Source of the DNA: Mucilaginibacter aurantiaciroseus
GTDB taxonomy: Bacteria; Bacteroidota; Bacteroidia; Sphingobacteriales; Sphingobacteriaceae
Assembly: GCF_024055595.1 (NCBI RefSeq)
Contig: NZ_JAMXOF010000003.1
Coordinates: 186,001-250,000 of the forward strand
DNA length: 64,000 nt
Reading direction: 5' to 3'
Shown: positions 45,495 through 54,400 of the stretch, piece after piece
Position numbering within the stretch: the first letter of the stretch is position 1
Layout: every line of letters starts with the position of its first letter
Position numbers and translations under genes: made by a program
Notes under the pieces: generated by a model
The model's input: only the letters and a program-made list of their open reading frames with translations
What the model was told of the DNA's origin: nothing
The model's database searches: none

Positions 45495-46101
45495 TGATCA
45501 CCGCCTGTTCAGGAGTGGGATAGTATCGTTAATAAGCAGCTTTACAGGCTATAAAATTTTGTTTGAGGCCGCCAACGGTGAAGAACTTACCCGCAAGATC
45601 TCTCCTAAGTTTAAACCCGATATCATCCTGTTAGATATAAACATGCCCGTGATGGATGGCATAAGCACCGCCCAATGGCTGCGCGAAAAATACCCGGAGA
45701 TCTGCATCATCATCTTATCGATGTTTGAGGATGCCGAAAAGGTGCTCACCATGGTAAAAATGGGTGTAAAAGGCTATTTACTTAAAGATGCCGAACCACA
45801 TGAGTTTGAGCAGGCGCTAAAAAAAGTATCGGAAGGCGAACTCTACTACCCCGAATTTGTGACCCGCCACCTCGTGCACAATTTTAATAAGCACACCGAA
45901 CAGGTTAAACTTAACAGCCGCGAAATTGAGTTCCTGAAACTCGCCGGCACCGAACTCACCTACAAAGAAATTGCTGACCAGATGTGCATTAGTGCGCGCA
46001 CAGTTGACGGTTACCGCGACCAGCTTTTTGAAAAACTGCAGATAAAAAGCCGTGTAGGCCTCGTTTTATACGCCATAAAAAATAACATGATAGAATTGTA
46101 A
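45463..46101 (+). CDS. NarL/LuxR-family response regulator
   Basis: The 212-residue product has a receiver domain (IALVDDHRLFRSGI, phosphoacceptor Asp58 in IILLDINMPVMDG, the conserved lysine in GYLLKDAEP) and a C-terminal LuxR helix-turn-helix (LNSREIEFLKLAGTELTYKE, then IADQMCISARTVDGYRDQLF). Start ATG 45463 is used; the ATG eight codons upstream is inside the kinase gene and gives non-family residues. It is phosphorylated by the upstream kinase and should control transcription of unknown targets, perhaps including this operon. Confidence 0.95.
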   Translation: MPTETTIALVDDHRLFRSGIVSLISSFTGYKILFEAANGEELTRKISPKFKPDIILLDINMPVMDGISTAQWLREKYPEICIIILSMFEDAEKVLTMVKMGVKGYLLKDAEPHEFEQALKKVSEGELYYPEFVTRHLVHNFNKHTEQVKLNSREIEFLKLAGTELTYKEIADQMCISARTVDGYRDQLFEKLQIKSRVGLVLYAIKNNMIEL

Positions 46102-46123
46102 TTTGCTAAAATAATTAGCAAAT
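46101..46123. promoter_or_regulatory. Perfect inverted repeat between the regulator gene and the radical SAM gene
   Basis: ATTTGCTAA/TTAGCAAAT, nine bases each side of AATAA, begins at the regulator stop codon and ends nine bases before the next ATG. CAAATTTG (46119-46126), a near match to the -7 box, overlaps it. It may be an operator, a weak terminator, or both. Confidence 0.45.
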
Positions 46124-46131
46124 TTGTTTCT

Positions 46132-47202
46132 ATGTCACACGCGGAGAACGATGATTTTTTTAAGGGTAGAGGGGCTCAGGTAAACACCCACAATAAGTTT
46201 TTAAAAAACAAATATGTGCTGGACCACATTGAGGGGCTGGACGAACAACTCCTTGAAAATACCCATACCCAGCTTTTTGAAGAAACACCCAAGAAGATCG
46301 TCAGCATCTCTAATAGTCCCGATCTGAGTCATTTCCACTCTATAAACCCGTACCAGGGCTGCGAGCATGGCTGCATTTATTGCTACGCCCGCAACAGCCA
46401 CGAATATTTTGGCTTTAGCGCCGGGCTGGATTTTGAGCGTAAGATCATCGTGAAACGCAACGCTGCCGAATTGCTCGAAAAATATTTTAATAAAAAAGGC
46501 TACTCGCCCATACCCATTATATTATCGGGCAATACAGATTGCTACCAACCTATAGAGCGGAAGCTTAAAATTACCCGTGCATTGTTAGAGGTGTTTTTAA
46601 AATACCGCCACCCGGTAAGCATCATTACCAAAAATAACGTAGTACTGCGCGATATTGATATTTTAAGCGAACTGGCCAGTATGCGGCTTGCCCATGTTAA
46701 CGTATCTATCACCACGCTAAACGAATCGTTAAGGCAAAAACTGGAGCCACGCACCGTTACCGGGATGAGCCGCCTGGCGGTTATTCAAAAATTGACAGAA
46801 AAAGGCATCCCCTGCCGGGTAATGGTAGCGCCCATTATCCCGGGGCTGAACAGCAACGAGATCCCCGACATTATTAAAGCCGCTGCCGAACGTGGCGCGG
46901 TGGATGCGGGGTTTACTATTGTACGCCTGAATGGCGCCATTGCCGAGATCTTTACCGATTGGATAAACAAAGCATTCCCCGATAGGGCTGAAAAAGTATT
47001 GAATATGATCAAAGCCTGCCACGGCGGTAACCTTAACGACAGCGAGTTTGGCCGCCGCATGAGCGGCGAGGGCCACATCGCCCAATCTATCCATCAACTA
47101 TACCGCATGGCTTGCGTACGCTTCTTGGCCGGCCGCGAAATGCCGGGATATGATTTGACTTTGTTTACGCCGAAAGGCGGGAAGCAAACGTGTATGTTTT
47201 AG
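46132..47202 (+). CDS. PA0069-type radical SAM protein (spore photoproduct lyase-like family)
   Basis: The 356-residue product has the radical SAM cluster motif CEHGCIYC (Cys77, 81, 84; C-x3-C-x2-C) in INPYQGCEHGCIYCYARN, then ILSGNTDCYQPIERKLKITR and VMVAPIIPGLNSNEI. This Rv2578c/PA0069 subfamily is widespread and its reaction is unknown; relatives include the DNA repair enzyme spore photoproduct lyase. It is separated from the regulator by 30 bases containing an inverted repeat, so read-through from the signalling operon is possible. Confidence 0.9.
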   Translation: MSHAENDDFFKGRGAQVNTHNKFLKNKYVLDHIEGLDEQLLENTHTQLFEETPKKIVSISNSPDLSHFHSINPYQGCEHGCIYCYARNSHEYFGFSAGLDFERKIIVKRNAAELLEKYFNKKGYSPIPIILSGNTDCYQPIERKLKITRALLEVFLKYRHPVSIITKNNVVLRDIDILSELASMRLAHVNVSITTLNESLRQKLEPRTVTGMSRLAVIQKLTEKGIPCRVMVAPIIPGLNSNEIPDIIKAAAERGAVDAGFTIVRLNGAIAEIFTDWINKAFPDRAEKVLNMIKACHGGNLNDSEFGRRMSGEGHIAQSIHQLYRMACVRFLAGREMPGYDLTLFTPKGGKQTCMF

Positions 47203-47228
47203 GGGAGTATCTTATCTCATTTTTAATC

Positions 47229-47249
47229 GTCGAAGTTTTCAACTTCGAC
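47229..47249 (+). terminator. Hairpin after the radical SAM gene
   Basis: GTCGAAGTT/AACTTCGAC, a perfect nine-bp stem with loop TTC, 26 bases after the stop. No T tract follows, so it may be a short repeat rather than a terminator. Confidence 0.4.
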
Positions 47250-47322
47250 CCCAAATTGCGCAAGCATTCTGTTTGCGTAAGCTGAAGTTTACTGTGTTTT
47301 AGATGCGTAAAATTGTCCTAAA

Positions 47323-47348
47323 GAGATTGCTTCGTACCTTGTAATGAC
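47323..47348. repeat. Worn half-copy of the REP-like element
   Basis: GAGATTGCTTCGTACCTTGT followed by AATGAC equals, in reverse, the widespread GTCATTGCGAGGTACGAAGC-type element with a few changes, and corresponds to the right arm of the copy at 47687-47773. Confidence 0.5.
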
Positions 47349-47378
47349 TCGTGGAGAGAATGAAGCTGTATAAGAATC

Positions 47379-47612
47379 TTACATCCTCAACCTTAACGAT
47401 ACCGACCTGCCCAAGGCCTGCACAAATTGCGGGTCAAGTATGTCATGCTCGCCTTCCTTCTGGATCCAGATGGTGTTTTGTTTGGTAAGTTGAAGTGTCT
47501 CGCCGTTTAGCAGCAGTTCAAGTTCAGTAGTATTTTGGTTAATAAGGCGGCTGTTTACTATTTGGTAAACGTAATCCTTATCATTAAAAGTAATCCTCAG
47601 CGGTAATCCCAT
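47379..47612 (-). CDS. Small hypothetical protein
   Basis: The 77-residue product starts MGLPLRITFNDKDYVYQIVN and ends RSVSLRLRM. It is soluble, with alternating hydrophobic residues suggesting a small beta-rich fold (ELELLLNGETLQLTKQ, TIWIQKEGEHD). I do not recognise it. It stands alone between two repeat elements, but the residue pattern is protein-like and the frame is the only long one on either strand here, so it is probably real. Confidence 0.65.
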   Translation of the reverse strand: MGLPLRITFNDKDYVYQIVNSRLINQNTTELELLLNGETLQLTKQNTIWIQKEGEHDILDPQFVQALGRSVSLRLRM

Positions 47613-47686
47613 ATCTCAAATCTTCTCGGTGGTAAAGATAACCCTTAACGCTGGTAATGGAATTTTATTTGAAAAAAACTACAACT

Positions 47687-47773
47687 ATGTCATTGCGAGC
47701 GACAGCGCGGCAATCTCAAAGGACATGCGGATATGCTGAGGTTGCCGCGTCGCTACGCTCCTCGCAATGACAT
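47687..47773. repeat. REP-like palindromic element, intact copy
   Basis: The left arm ATGTCATTGCGAGCGACAGC then GCGGCAATCTCA and the right arm TGAGGTTGCCGCGTCGCTAC then GCTCCTCGCAATGACAT are imperfect inverse complements of about 35 bases around a short loop. The whole can fold into one long hairpin. It lies between the 77-residue gene and the zinc-ribbon gene terminator. Related worn copies are at 29333 and 47323. Confidence 0.85.
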
Positions 47774-47788
47774 GGTTTTGATAACAAA

Positions 47789-47814
47789 AAAAGGCCCCGT
47801 AAACGGGGCCTTTT
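47789..47814. terminator. Terminator of the Nif3/zinc-ribbon operon
   Basis: A perfect 11-bp stem AAAAGGCCCCG/CGGGGCCTTTT with loop TAAA, 30 bases after the stop of the minus-strand zinc-ribbon gene; on that strand T bases follow. Confidence 0.92.
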
Positions 47815-47843
47815 GAATATAAATTTATAAACGTGGTTGCAAA

Positions 47844-48587
47844 TTAAGCGTTCTCTTCTTCAAGAGCCATTAACTCATCAACCAGGATACGCCCGCAATG
47901 CTCGCAAACGATGATCTTTTTACGTTGACGGATGTCAGACTGGCGCTGAGGCGGGATCTGGTTAAAGCAACCAGAACATGAATCGCGCTGGATAGTTACT
48001 ACCGCTAAACCATTTTTAGCGTTTGTACGCAAACGATTATAAGCGATTAATAAACGCTCGTCTGTAGTAGCTGTAGCTTTTTCTGCCTGGCCGGTTAATT
48101 CGTTTTCTTCTTTTTCAGTTTCGGCAGTAATAGTACCTAACTCATCTTTTTTAGCCTCAAGGTCGCTGCGGCGTGCTTCAAGGTCGGCAAGCGCTTTTTC
48201 GTAAATGGCGGTTTTTGAAGAGATCTCAAAACCAAATTCACGAATTTTTTTCTCGCTCACTTGTATATCTAAGCCTTGTATTTCAATTTCTTTCGAAATA
48301 GCGTCATACTCGCGGTTGTTTTTAACCTCATTAAGCTGAGTTTCGTATTTTTTTGTGTTAGCCTGAGAGTCTTTGATCAGGTTCTTGCGGGTTACAATTT
48401 CGTCCTCAAGATCATCAAGCTCGTTTTTAATTTTTTGTATGCGGGTTTCAAGGCCGGCAACATCATCTTCTAAGTCAGCAACTTCCATAGGCAATTCACC
48501 TCTTACCTGGCGTATCTTGTCAATTTTGGTGTGGATGAGTTGCAGGTCGTATAAAGCTTTAAGCTTTTGTTCTATGGTTTGTTCCAT
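47844..48587 (-). CDS. Coiled-coil zinc-ribbon protein (CT398-like)
   Basis: The 247-residue product is a long coiled coil (about 10-190, rich in Glu/Lys/Leu heptads) followed by a C4 zinc ribbon with CSGCFNQIPPQ and VCEHCGRIL (two CxxC pairs). Related proteins are thought to act as scaffolds; the chlamydial CT398 binds sigma-54 and secretion components. Function here is unknown. Its ATG overlaps the stop region of the Nif3-like gene (shared base 48587), so the two are co-transcribed, an arrangement widely conserved. Confidence 0.9.
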   Translation of the reverse strand: MEQTIEQKLKALYDLQLIHTKIDKIRQVRGELPMEVADLEDDVAGLETRIQKIKNELDDLEDEIVTRKNLIKDSQANTKKYETQLNEVKNNREYDAISKEIEIQGLDIQVSEKKIREFGFEISSKTAIYEKALADLEARRSDLEAKKDELGTITAETEKEENELTGQAEKATATTDERLLIAYNRLRTNAKNGLAVVTIQRDSCSGCFNQIPPQRQSDIRQRKKIIVCEHCGRILVDELMALEEENA

Positions 48588-49684
48588 TAAATAAAATATT
48601 TGACGGGGTTTGTATTCACTTTTGTTAAACGGATGGCAAAGTTAAGAAATTTTTCTTGAATAATTTCGCACAATAATTGTTGCGTAAATTGCTCACTCTC
48701 AAAATGTCCAATGTCTGCAATCACTATTTTTCCTTCGGCATCAAAAAACTCGTGGTATTTATAATCGGCGGTAACAAAAACCTCGGCACCCGCGGCTATG
48801 GCATGCTTCAATAAAAACCCACCCGAGCCACCGCAAACGGCTACTTTTTTTACCTGTTTGCCGGTAAATGCCGTATGCCTTATCACCACGCAATCCATCG
48901 CGGCTTTTACTTCGCCTAAAAATTCGGCTTCGTCCATCGGCACTTCCAAGTCGCCTATCATCCCGCTGCCTATTTGCTGGTGCTGGTTGGTAAGGTTGTA
49001 AAGGTCGTATGCCACCTCTTCATATGGGTGCGCCAATACCAGCGCCATAATAATTTTGCTTTCCAGGTTAGCCGGATAGATGGTTTCTATCCGCATTTCT
49101 TCCTCGTGATGGCGCACTCCTGGTTCGCCCACATAAGGGTCGCTATTTTCGCTTCCTTTGAAAGTGCCCGTGCCCTCCGCGCTAAAACTGCATTCGCTGT
49201 ACTCACCAATATGCCCTGCCCCTGCATGGAACAAAGCTTTGCGCACCTGCTCGGCCTGTGCAATAGGCACATAAGTAACCAGCTTTTTAAGTAGGTTATG
49301 CTTGGGTGCCAGTATGCGGGTATTGGTTAAGCCAAGGGTTTCGCAAATACGGGCGTTAACCCCCGTCATAATATTATCCAGGTTGGTGTGGATAGCATAA
49401 ATAGCGATGTTATTGCGGATGGCCTTTTCCACCACGCGCTCTACATAGGTTTTGCTGTTGAACTTTTTAAGCCCATTAAATACAATAGGGTGATGCGAAA
49501 TGATAACCTGGCAACCGGTAGCGATGGCCTCGTCAACCACGGCTTCGGTGCAATCCAGCGAGATCAACGCCTGGCTGATCTCCATATCGGGCTGGCCGAC
49601 GATCAATCCACTGTTGTCATAATCTTCCTGCAAGGCCAGCGGGGCTATGCTTTCGAGGTAAGTAGTTAGCTGTGCTAATTTCAT
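48587..49684 (-). CDS. Nif3-like dinuclear metal-centre protein
   Basis: The 365-residue product has the two halves of the Nif3/YbgI family split by an inserted domain (about 120-235): LQEDYDNSGLIVGQPDMEIS, VIISHHPIVFNGLKKF and YAIHTNLD in the first half, and CGGSGGFLLKHAIAAGAEVF and IGHFESEQFTQQLL in the second. The histidines and Asp/Glu bind two metals. These proteins form hexamers; a role as GTP cyclohydrolase-like or metal chaperone has been suggested but is unsettled. It is the first gene of an operon with the zinc-ribbon protein. Confidence 0.93.
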   Translation of the reverse strand: MKLAQLTTYLESIAPLALQEDYDNSGLIVGQPDMEISQALISLDCTEAVVDEAIATGCQVIISHHPIVFNGLKKFNSKTYVERVVEKAIRNNIAIYAIHTNLDNIMTGVNARICETLGLTNTRILAPKHNLLKKLVTYVPIAQAEQVRKALFHAGAGHIGEYSECSFSAEGTGTFKGSENSDPYVGEPGVRHHEEEMRIETIYPANLESKIIMALVLAHPYEEVAYDLYNLTNQHQQIGSGMIGDLEVPMDEAEFLGEVKAAMDCVVIRHTAFTGKQVKKVAVCGGSGGFLLKHAIAAGAEVFVTADYKYHEFFDAEGKIVIADIGHFESEQFTQQLLCEIIQEKFLNFAIRLTKVNTNPVKYFI

Positions 49685-49734
49685 AATTGCACTAAGGTAA
49701 TAAGGTAGGGCGATGTTTGGAAGGAATATTTTAA

Positions 49735-49813
49735 CCTTACCCGGCCCTCTCCAAAGGAGAGGGTTGTCTCTATCTTTTTTAAGCCCTTTCCTTTGGAGTG
49801 GGCTTGGGTAAGG
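49735..49813. repeat. Palindromic repeat of the CCCTCTCCAAAGGAGAGGG type
   Basis: The left arm (AACCTTACCCGGCCCTCTCC, then AAAGGAGAGGG) and the right arm (AAGCCCTTTCCTTTGGAGTG, then GGCTTGGGTAAGG) are inverted copies around GTTGTCTCTATCTTTTTT. Each arm is itself a small palindrome (CTCCAAAGGAG). This is a second class of intergenic palindrome; a relative lies at 60862-60936. Confidence 0.75.
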
Positions 49814-49922
49814 CCAAAAAAAATCAAAACGTACAGGTGATATTTTCTTTGGCGCTAACCTTTTTTGGGTTTACCAACGCTCACCGCGTTTTGATTTTTG
49901 TATTGCTTAGATAGCTTCCCCG

Positions 49923-50048
49923 TTATAAGGCAGCGTGTTTTATTTGGCGGGCCTTAAGTGTTTTAAGGTCGTTCATTAAAATGCTCATTAGTTCTTTGTC
50001 AAAGCGTGACACTAATTTATGGGTTGCAGATGTTTTTAAATTTTTCAT
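49923..50048 (-). CDS. Possible 41-residue small protein
   Basis: A frame of 41 codons from ATG 50048 reads MKNLKTSATHKLVSRFDKEL, then MSILMNDLKTLKARQIKHAA and L. It is basic and looks helical. It lies 51 bases behind the TM2 gene on the same strand. The DNA between the Nif3 gene and the TM2 gene (49685-50099) otherwise holds only the palindromic repeat. I do not recognise it. Confidence 0.4.
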   Translation of the reverse strand: MKNLKTSATHKLVSRFDKELMSILMNDLKTLKARQIKHAAL

Positions 50049-50099
50049 GATTGTGATATGGTTTAAGAAATTAAAATATATGTGATAAAGTTTAGGTGA

Positions 50100-50471
50100 T
50101 TATTGTTGATTATAGATGCCCATTTTGGCTATCTGGAAACTTTCGTATGCCATTTTTTGATTATAATCGTTCGCTAACGACTGGTGGTTGATCAGGTCGA
50201 CAATGGTACCGATAAGGCAAAAGCCCCCGGTGAAAAAATAAAACAAACCCATTAGCGTTTGGCCTACCATAAACCTTTGCACACCGGCAATGCCTATAAA
50301 GCCAATTAGTGTGAAAATCAGTATATCCTGCGGGCTGCGCCTTTTGCTTGAATAGATCATATAAAAGCTTTGTTTTTGCGCGTCTGTTAAGTCGTTAGTT
50401 GCTTGATGTAGTGTTGCCATTTCCTCTGTTGTGATGCCTGGCAGCGACATATAAGGATTGTAAGTGTTCAT
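50100..50471 (-). CDS. TM2-domain membrane protein
   Basis: The 123-residue product has a TM2 domain (about 50-105): SSKRRSPQDILIFTLIGFIG, a short turn with the G-x-x-R-F pattern (GIAGVQRFMVGQTLMGLFYF) and a second helix ending LIGTIVDLI. Function unknown; the family is common in small membrane proteins of Bacteroidota. The start is ATG 50471 (MNTYNPYMSLPGI); the upstream ATG (50525) gives a Ser/Thr-rich stretch not seen in relatives. The DUF2752 gene is 136 bases upstream on the same strand and is often found together with TM2 genes. Confidence 0.9.
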   Translation of the reverse strand: MNTYNPYMSLPGITTEEMATLHQATNDLTDAQKQSFYMIYSSKRRSPQDILIFTLIGFIGIAGVQRFMVGQTLMGLFYFFTGGFCLIGTIVDLINHQSLANDYNQKMAYESFQIAKMGIYNQQ

Positions 50472-50607
50472 CGTTTTAGTTTTTATTGTGTGATTTGATG
50501 ATGTAAAACTACTATCGAATGACAATTTTGCCTACGGCTATTAGGCAGCTTATTGTAAACCATCGGTAAGCGCGGCAATTTATTCGGCGAAATACGGGAA
50601 GTTTTTT

Positions 50608-50949
50608 TTACCGACGGGGAGCGGTAAACTTATATTGCTTGTTTATAGCAAGCGTGTAGATCCGGTATAGTAAAAGCAGCAAAACGGGCATGCCAAGCCA
50701 ATGCGCCTGGAAAGAGCTTTTAACATAACCCCTAAACAAATAGGAAATAACATGGCCAAGGCCGCACCCCGGGCACCAGGTAATGCCAAGCAATTTTAAT
50801 GGGCATAAACTAAAGTGGCTTTGGCCTGCCGGGTTTGTAAACGCCAGGCAGATCAAAGCCACAATCCAGAAGATTAATTCGAAATACCTGTTAAATATTT
50901 TCTTAATCGACACGGTTGCTTTTAGTGGTAAGCAATAAAGATACTGCAA
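50608..50949 (-). CDS. DUF2752 membrane protein
   Basis: The 113-residue product shows the DUF2752 core: CPLKLLGITWCPGCGLGHVI with CPxCG-like cysteines, followed by a second helix (AHWLGMPVLLLLLYRIY). Three hydrophobic segments suggest an inner-membrane protein; function unknown. It overlaps the upstream DUF4199 gene by 47 bases if translation begins at ATG 50949, or by 11 bases with GTG 50913. The family normally accompanies TM2-domain genes, as here. Confidence 0.85.
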   Translation of the reverse strand: MQYLYCLPLKATVSIKKIFNRYFELIFWIVALICLAFTNPAGQSHFSLCPLKLLGITWCPGCGLGHVISYLFRGYVKSSFQAHWLGMPVLLLLLYRIYTLAINKQYKFTAPRR

Positions 50950-51319
50950 AAGCCTCTAATACACCAACAAGCAGGGCGCCAAAAATACGGCCGCTAAAGC
51001 TTTGGAACGTGGTATCGTTACTGTCTCCATTACCCCAGTTTATAAAAACGATACCGGCAAATATCGCTATAACGCCGCCTACCATTAAAATTTTTAAGCT
51101 TTGTACCAATGCTTCTAAAAAGCCCATGTTGCCTTTAAGCTCGCCGTCCCTTAACTTTCTTACGCCAAAATATAAACCTATAAGCGGGATCAGTATGGAT
51201 ACATATTCGATTGGGTTTGTTTTACTGTCTGATAAATTATAACCTGTTTGGCGCATAACAAAAAGCCATACCACGCTTAAAACGCCTATTATTGATCCAA
51301 ATATTACCGAGTTTTTCAT
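50903..51319 (-). CDS. DUF4199 membrane protein
   Basis: The 138-residue product has four membrane helices: IFGSIIGVLSVVWLFVM, YVSILIPLIGLYFGVRKLRD, MVGGVIAIFAGIVFINWG and IFGALLVGVLEAFAVSLLL. GVRKLRDGELKGNMGFLEAL between helices 2 and 3 is typical of DUF4199. Function unknown. Start ATG 51319 is used since the residues before it are not family-like. First gene of a probable DUF4199-DUF2752-TM2 unit; its promoter gap is shared with divergent mfd. Confidence 0.85.
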   Translation of the reverse strand: MKNSVIFGSIIGVLSVVWLFVMRQTGYNLSDSKTNPIEYVSILIPLIGLYFGVRKLRDGELKGNMGFLEALVQSLKILMVGGVIAIFAGIVFINWGNGDSNDTTFQSFSGRIFGALLVGVLEAFAVSLLLTTKSNRVD

Positions 51320-51457
51320 GTTACGAGAGTTTAGTTCTGTGTTGTTGTTTTTAAATATCATTTAAAAGTAAACATAAACACTAATTGTTTGCTTTAATTT
51401 TAATGATATATAGTTCGGCCTGTAAAAAAAGGCTTTTTTACCTATATTTACACCGTT

Positions 51458-54400
51458 TTGAACATCCGTGATATATTAGAGCGATACAAGGCCGACGAAC
51501 GGATAAAGGCATTGGCGCAAGCCTTAAATGCCGGTAAAAGTCCAAGGGTGCAGCTTCGTGGTTTAGTCGGGTCGGGTGATGCGGCCTTGGCGGCAGCATT
51601 ATATTTTTTGCAGCACAAGCACATGGTGTTTGTACTGCCCGAGCGCGAAGAAGCCGCCTATTTCCTGTCCGACCTGGAGAATTTAACAGGTAAAGAAGTC
51701 CTGCTTTTCCCATCATCATACCGCAAGCCATTTGAATTTACCCAGCCTGACAGCAGCAATGTGCTTGCCCGTGCCGAGGTATTGAATGAGCTTAACCACG
51801 CTACCGAATACGGGCAGCTGATAGTAACCTACCCCGAGGCTTTGGCCGAAAAGGTAATTGACCGGGCATCGCTGGAAAAAAATACGCTGGAAATTTCTGT
51901 CAACAATAAACTAAGTATCGATTTCATCACCGAGTTTTTGGTGGAGTATGATTTTGACCGGGTGGAATTTGTTTACGGGCCGGGGCAGTTCTCTGTACGT
52001 GGTGGAATTGTAGACATTTTCTCTTTTTCGCATGACCTCCCTTACCGGGTAGAGTTTTTTGGCGATATTATCGAATCGATCCGAACTTTTGAAATAGAAA
52101 GTCAGCTATCGGTTGAGCAGGTGAAAACTATCACCATTGTACCTAACGTACAATCTAAATTCTTAACAGAGAATAATATTTCGCTGCTGGAATATGTGGA
52201 ACCCGGCACACAGGTGTGGATAAAAGATGTGCAGTTTACGTTGGATATCATCCAAACCGGGCACAAAAAAGCCACCCAGTTATGGAAGGCTTTATCTGCC
52301 GATGAAAAGAACCAGAACCCGGATTGGATAGACCCTAAATTTAGCTTTACTGACGAGAAACTGATTGCCGACCAACTGCACGACTTTCCACTGGTTGAAT
52401 TTGGTAAGCAATTTTTTTATAACGATGCAACGCCTATTCATTTTGATATGCGCCCGCAACCATCGTTCAATAAGGATTTTAGCCTGCTGATCCATAACTT
52501 TAAAAACAACGAGGCCGAAAAGATAGAGAACTATATCCTTACCGATTCGGCAAGGCAGGTAGAGCGGCTTTATGCTATCCTGGAAGACCTGGACAAGACC
52601 GTAAAGTTTACCCCGGTAAGCATCAGCATCCGCGAGGGTTTTATTGATCGCGAACAAAAGCTGGCTTGCTATACAGATCACCAGATCTTTGACCGTTATT
52701 ATAAATACAAGCTTAAAAAAGGCTACCAGCGCTCGCAAGCCATTACACTTAAAGAGCTGCGCGACCTTAAGCCCGGCGATTTTGTAACCCATATCGACCA
52801 CGGCATCGGCAAATATGCCGGCCTCGAAAAAGTAGAAGTGAACGGCAAAACACAGGAGATGATCCGTTTGGTGTATGCCGATAACGATTTGCTGTATGTA
52901 AACATCAACTCGCTTAACCGCATCAGCAAATACAGCGGCAAAGAAGGCACCGAACCCCGCATGAACAAGCTGGGTACCGATACCTGGGAACGCCTCAAGA
53001 AAACCACAAAAAAAAAAGTTAAGGACATTGCCCGCGACCTAATCAAGCTGTACGCTCTGCGTAAAACACAGGATGGGAATGCCTTTTCGCCCGATAGCTA
53101 TTTACAAACCGAACTGGAAGCATCTTTCCTTTACGAAGACACGCCGGACCAGGAAAAAGCCACCGTTGATTTCAAGAAGGATATGGAATCTCCGCACCCT
53201 ATGGACAGGCTGATTTGTGGCGATGTGGGCTTCGGTAAAACAGAAATTGCCATTCGTGCGGCGTTCAAGGCCGTTGCCGATAGTAAGCAGGTGGCTATAC
53301 TTGTGCCTACAACCATTTTAGCGGCCCAGCATTACAAAACATTTAGCGACAGGCTAAAGGGCTTCCCCGTAAATATAGATTACGTAAACCGCTTTAAAAC
53401 CAGCAAACAGATCAAAGATACCCTTGCGGGATTGAAAGAAGGCAAAGTGGATATCATCATCGGCACGCACCGTTTGGTGAGCAAGGATGTGAAGTTTAAG
53501 GATCTAGGTTTGATGATCATTGACGAGGAACAAAAATTTGGCGTAACGGTAAAAGAAAAACTGAAACACATGCGCGCTAATGTGGATACATTAACGCTAA
53601 CGGCCACGCCTATCCCGCGTACGCTGCACTTCTCTTTGATGGGCGCGCGTGACCTTTCCATTATCTCTACCCCACCGCCAAACCGCCAGCCGGTACTTAC
53701 CGAACTGCATGTTTTTAACGATACGCTGATTAAAGACGCTGTACAGCAAGAGATAGACCGCGACGGGCAGGTATTCTTTATCCATAACCGCGTTGCCGAC
53801 CTGCCACAGCTTGGCGGCATGATCCAGAAACTAGTGCCAAAAGCGCGCATAGGTATTGCCCACGGCCAGTTGGAGGGCGATGCGCTGGAAGATGTGATGC
53901 TAAAGTTTGTGAACCACGAGTACGATGTATTGGTGGCTACTACCATCATAGAGGCCGGGTTGGATATCCCCAACGCAAATACTATTATCATCAATCATGC
54001 CCACATGTTTGGCCTGAGCGACCTGCACCAGATGCGCGGCCGCGTTGGGCGGAGCAACAAAAAGGCGTACTGTTATTTGCTGAGTCCGCCGCTTTCTACT
54101 TTAACCAACGAGGCTCGCAAACGGCTTAGTGCCATTGAAGAGTTTAGCGACCTGGGCAGCGGCTTTAACGTTGCCATGCGCGATTTGGACATCCGCGGCA
54201 GCGGGAACCTTTTAGGGGCGGAACAAAGCGGTTTTATAGCCGAAATCGGGTTCGAAATGTACCATAAGATATTGGATGAAGCCATACAGGAACTGAAGGA
54301 AGACGAATTTAAAGGCGTGTTCCCTGATGATAAGCCAAGGCCGTTCATCAGCTTTACACAGATAGATACCGACCAGGAGATCCTAATCCCGGATGAATAT

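Noticed and set aside
53380..53994. 204-codon minus-strand frame opposite mfd
   Set aside because: It lies inside the helicase motifs of Mfd and has a Ser/Cys-rich nonsense composition.
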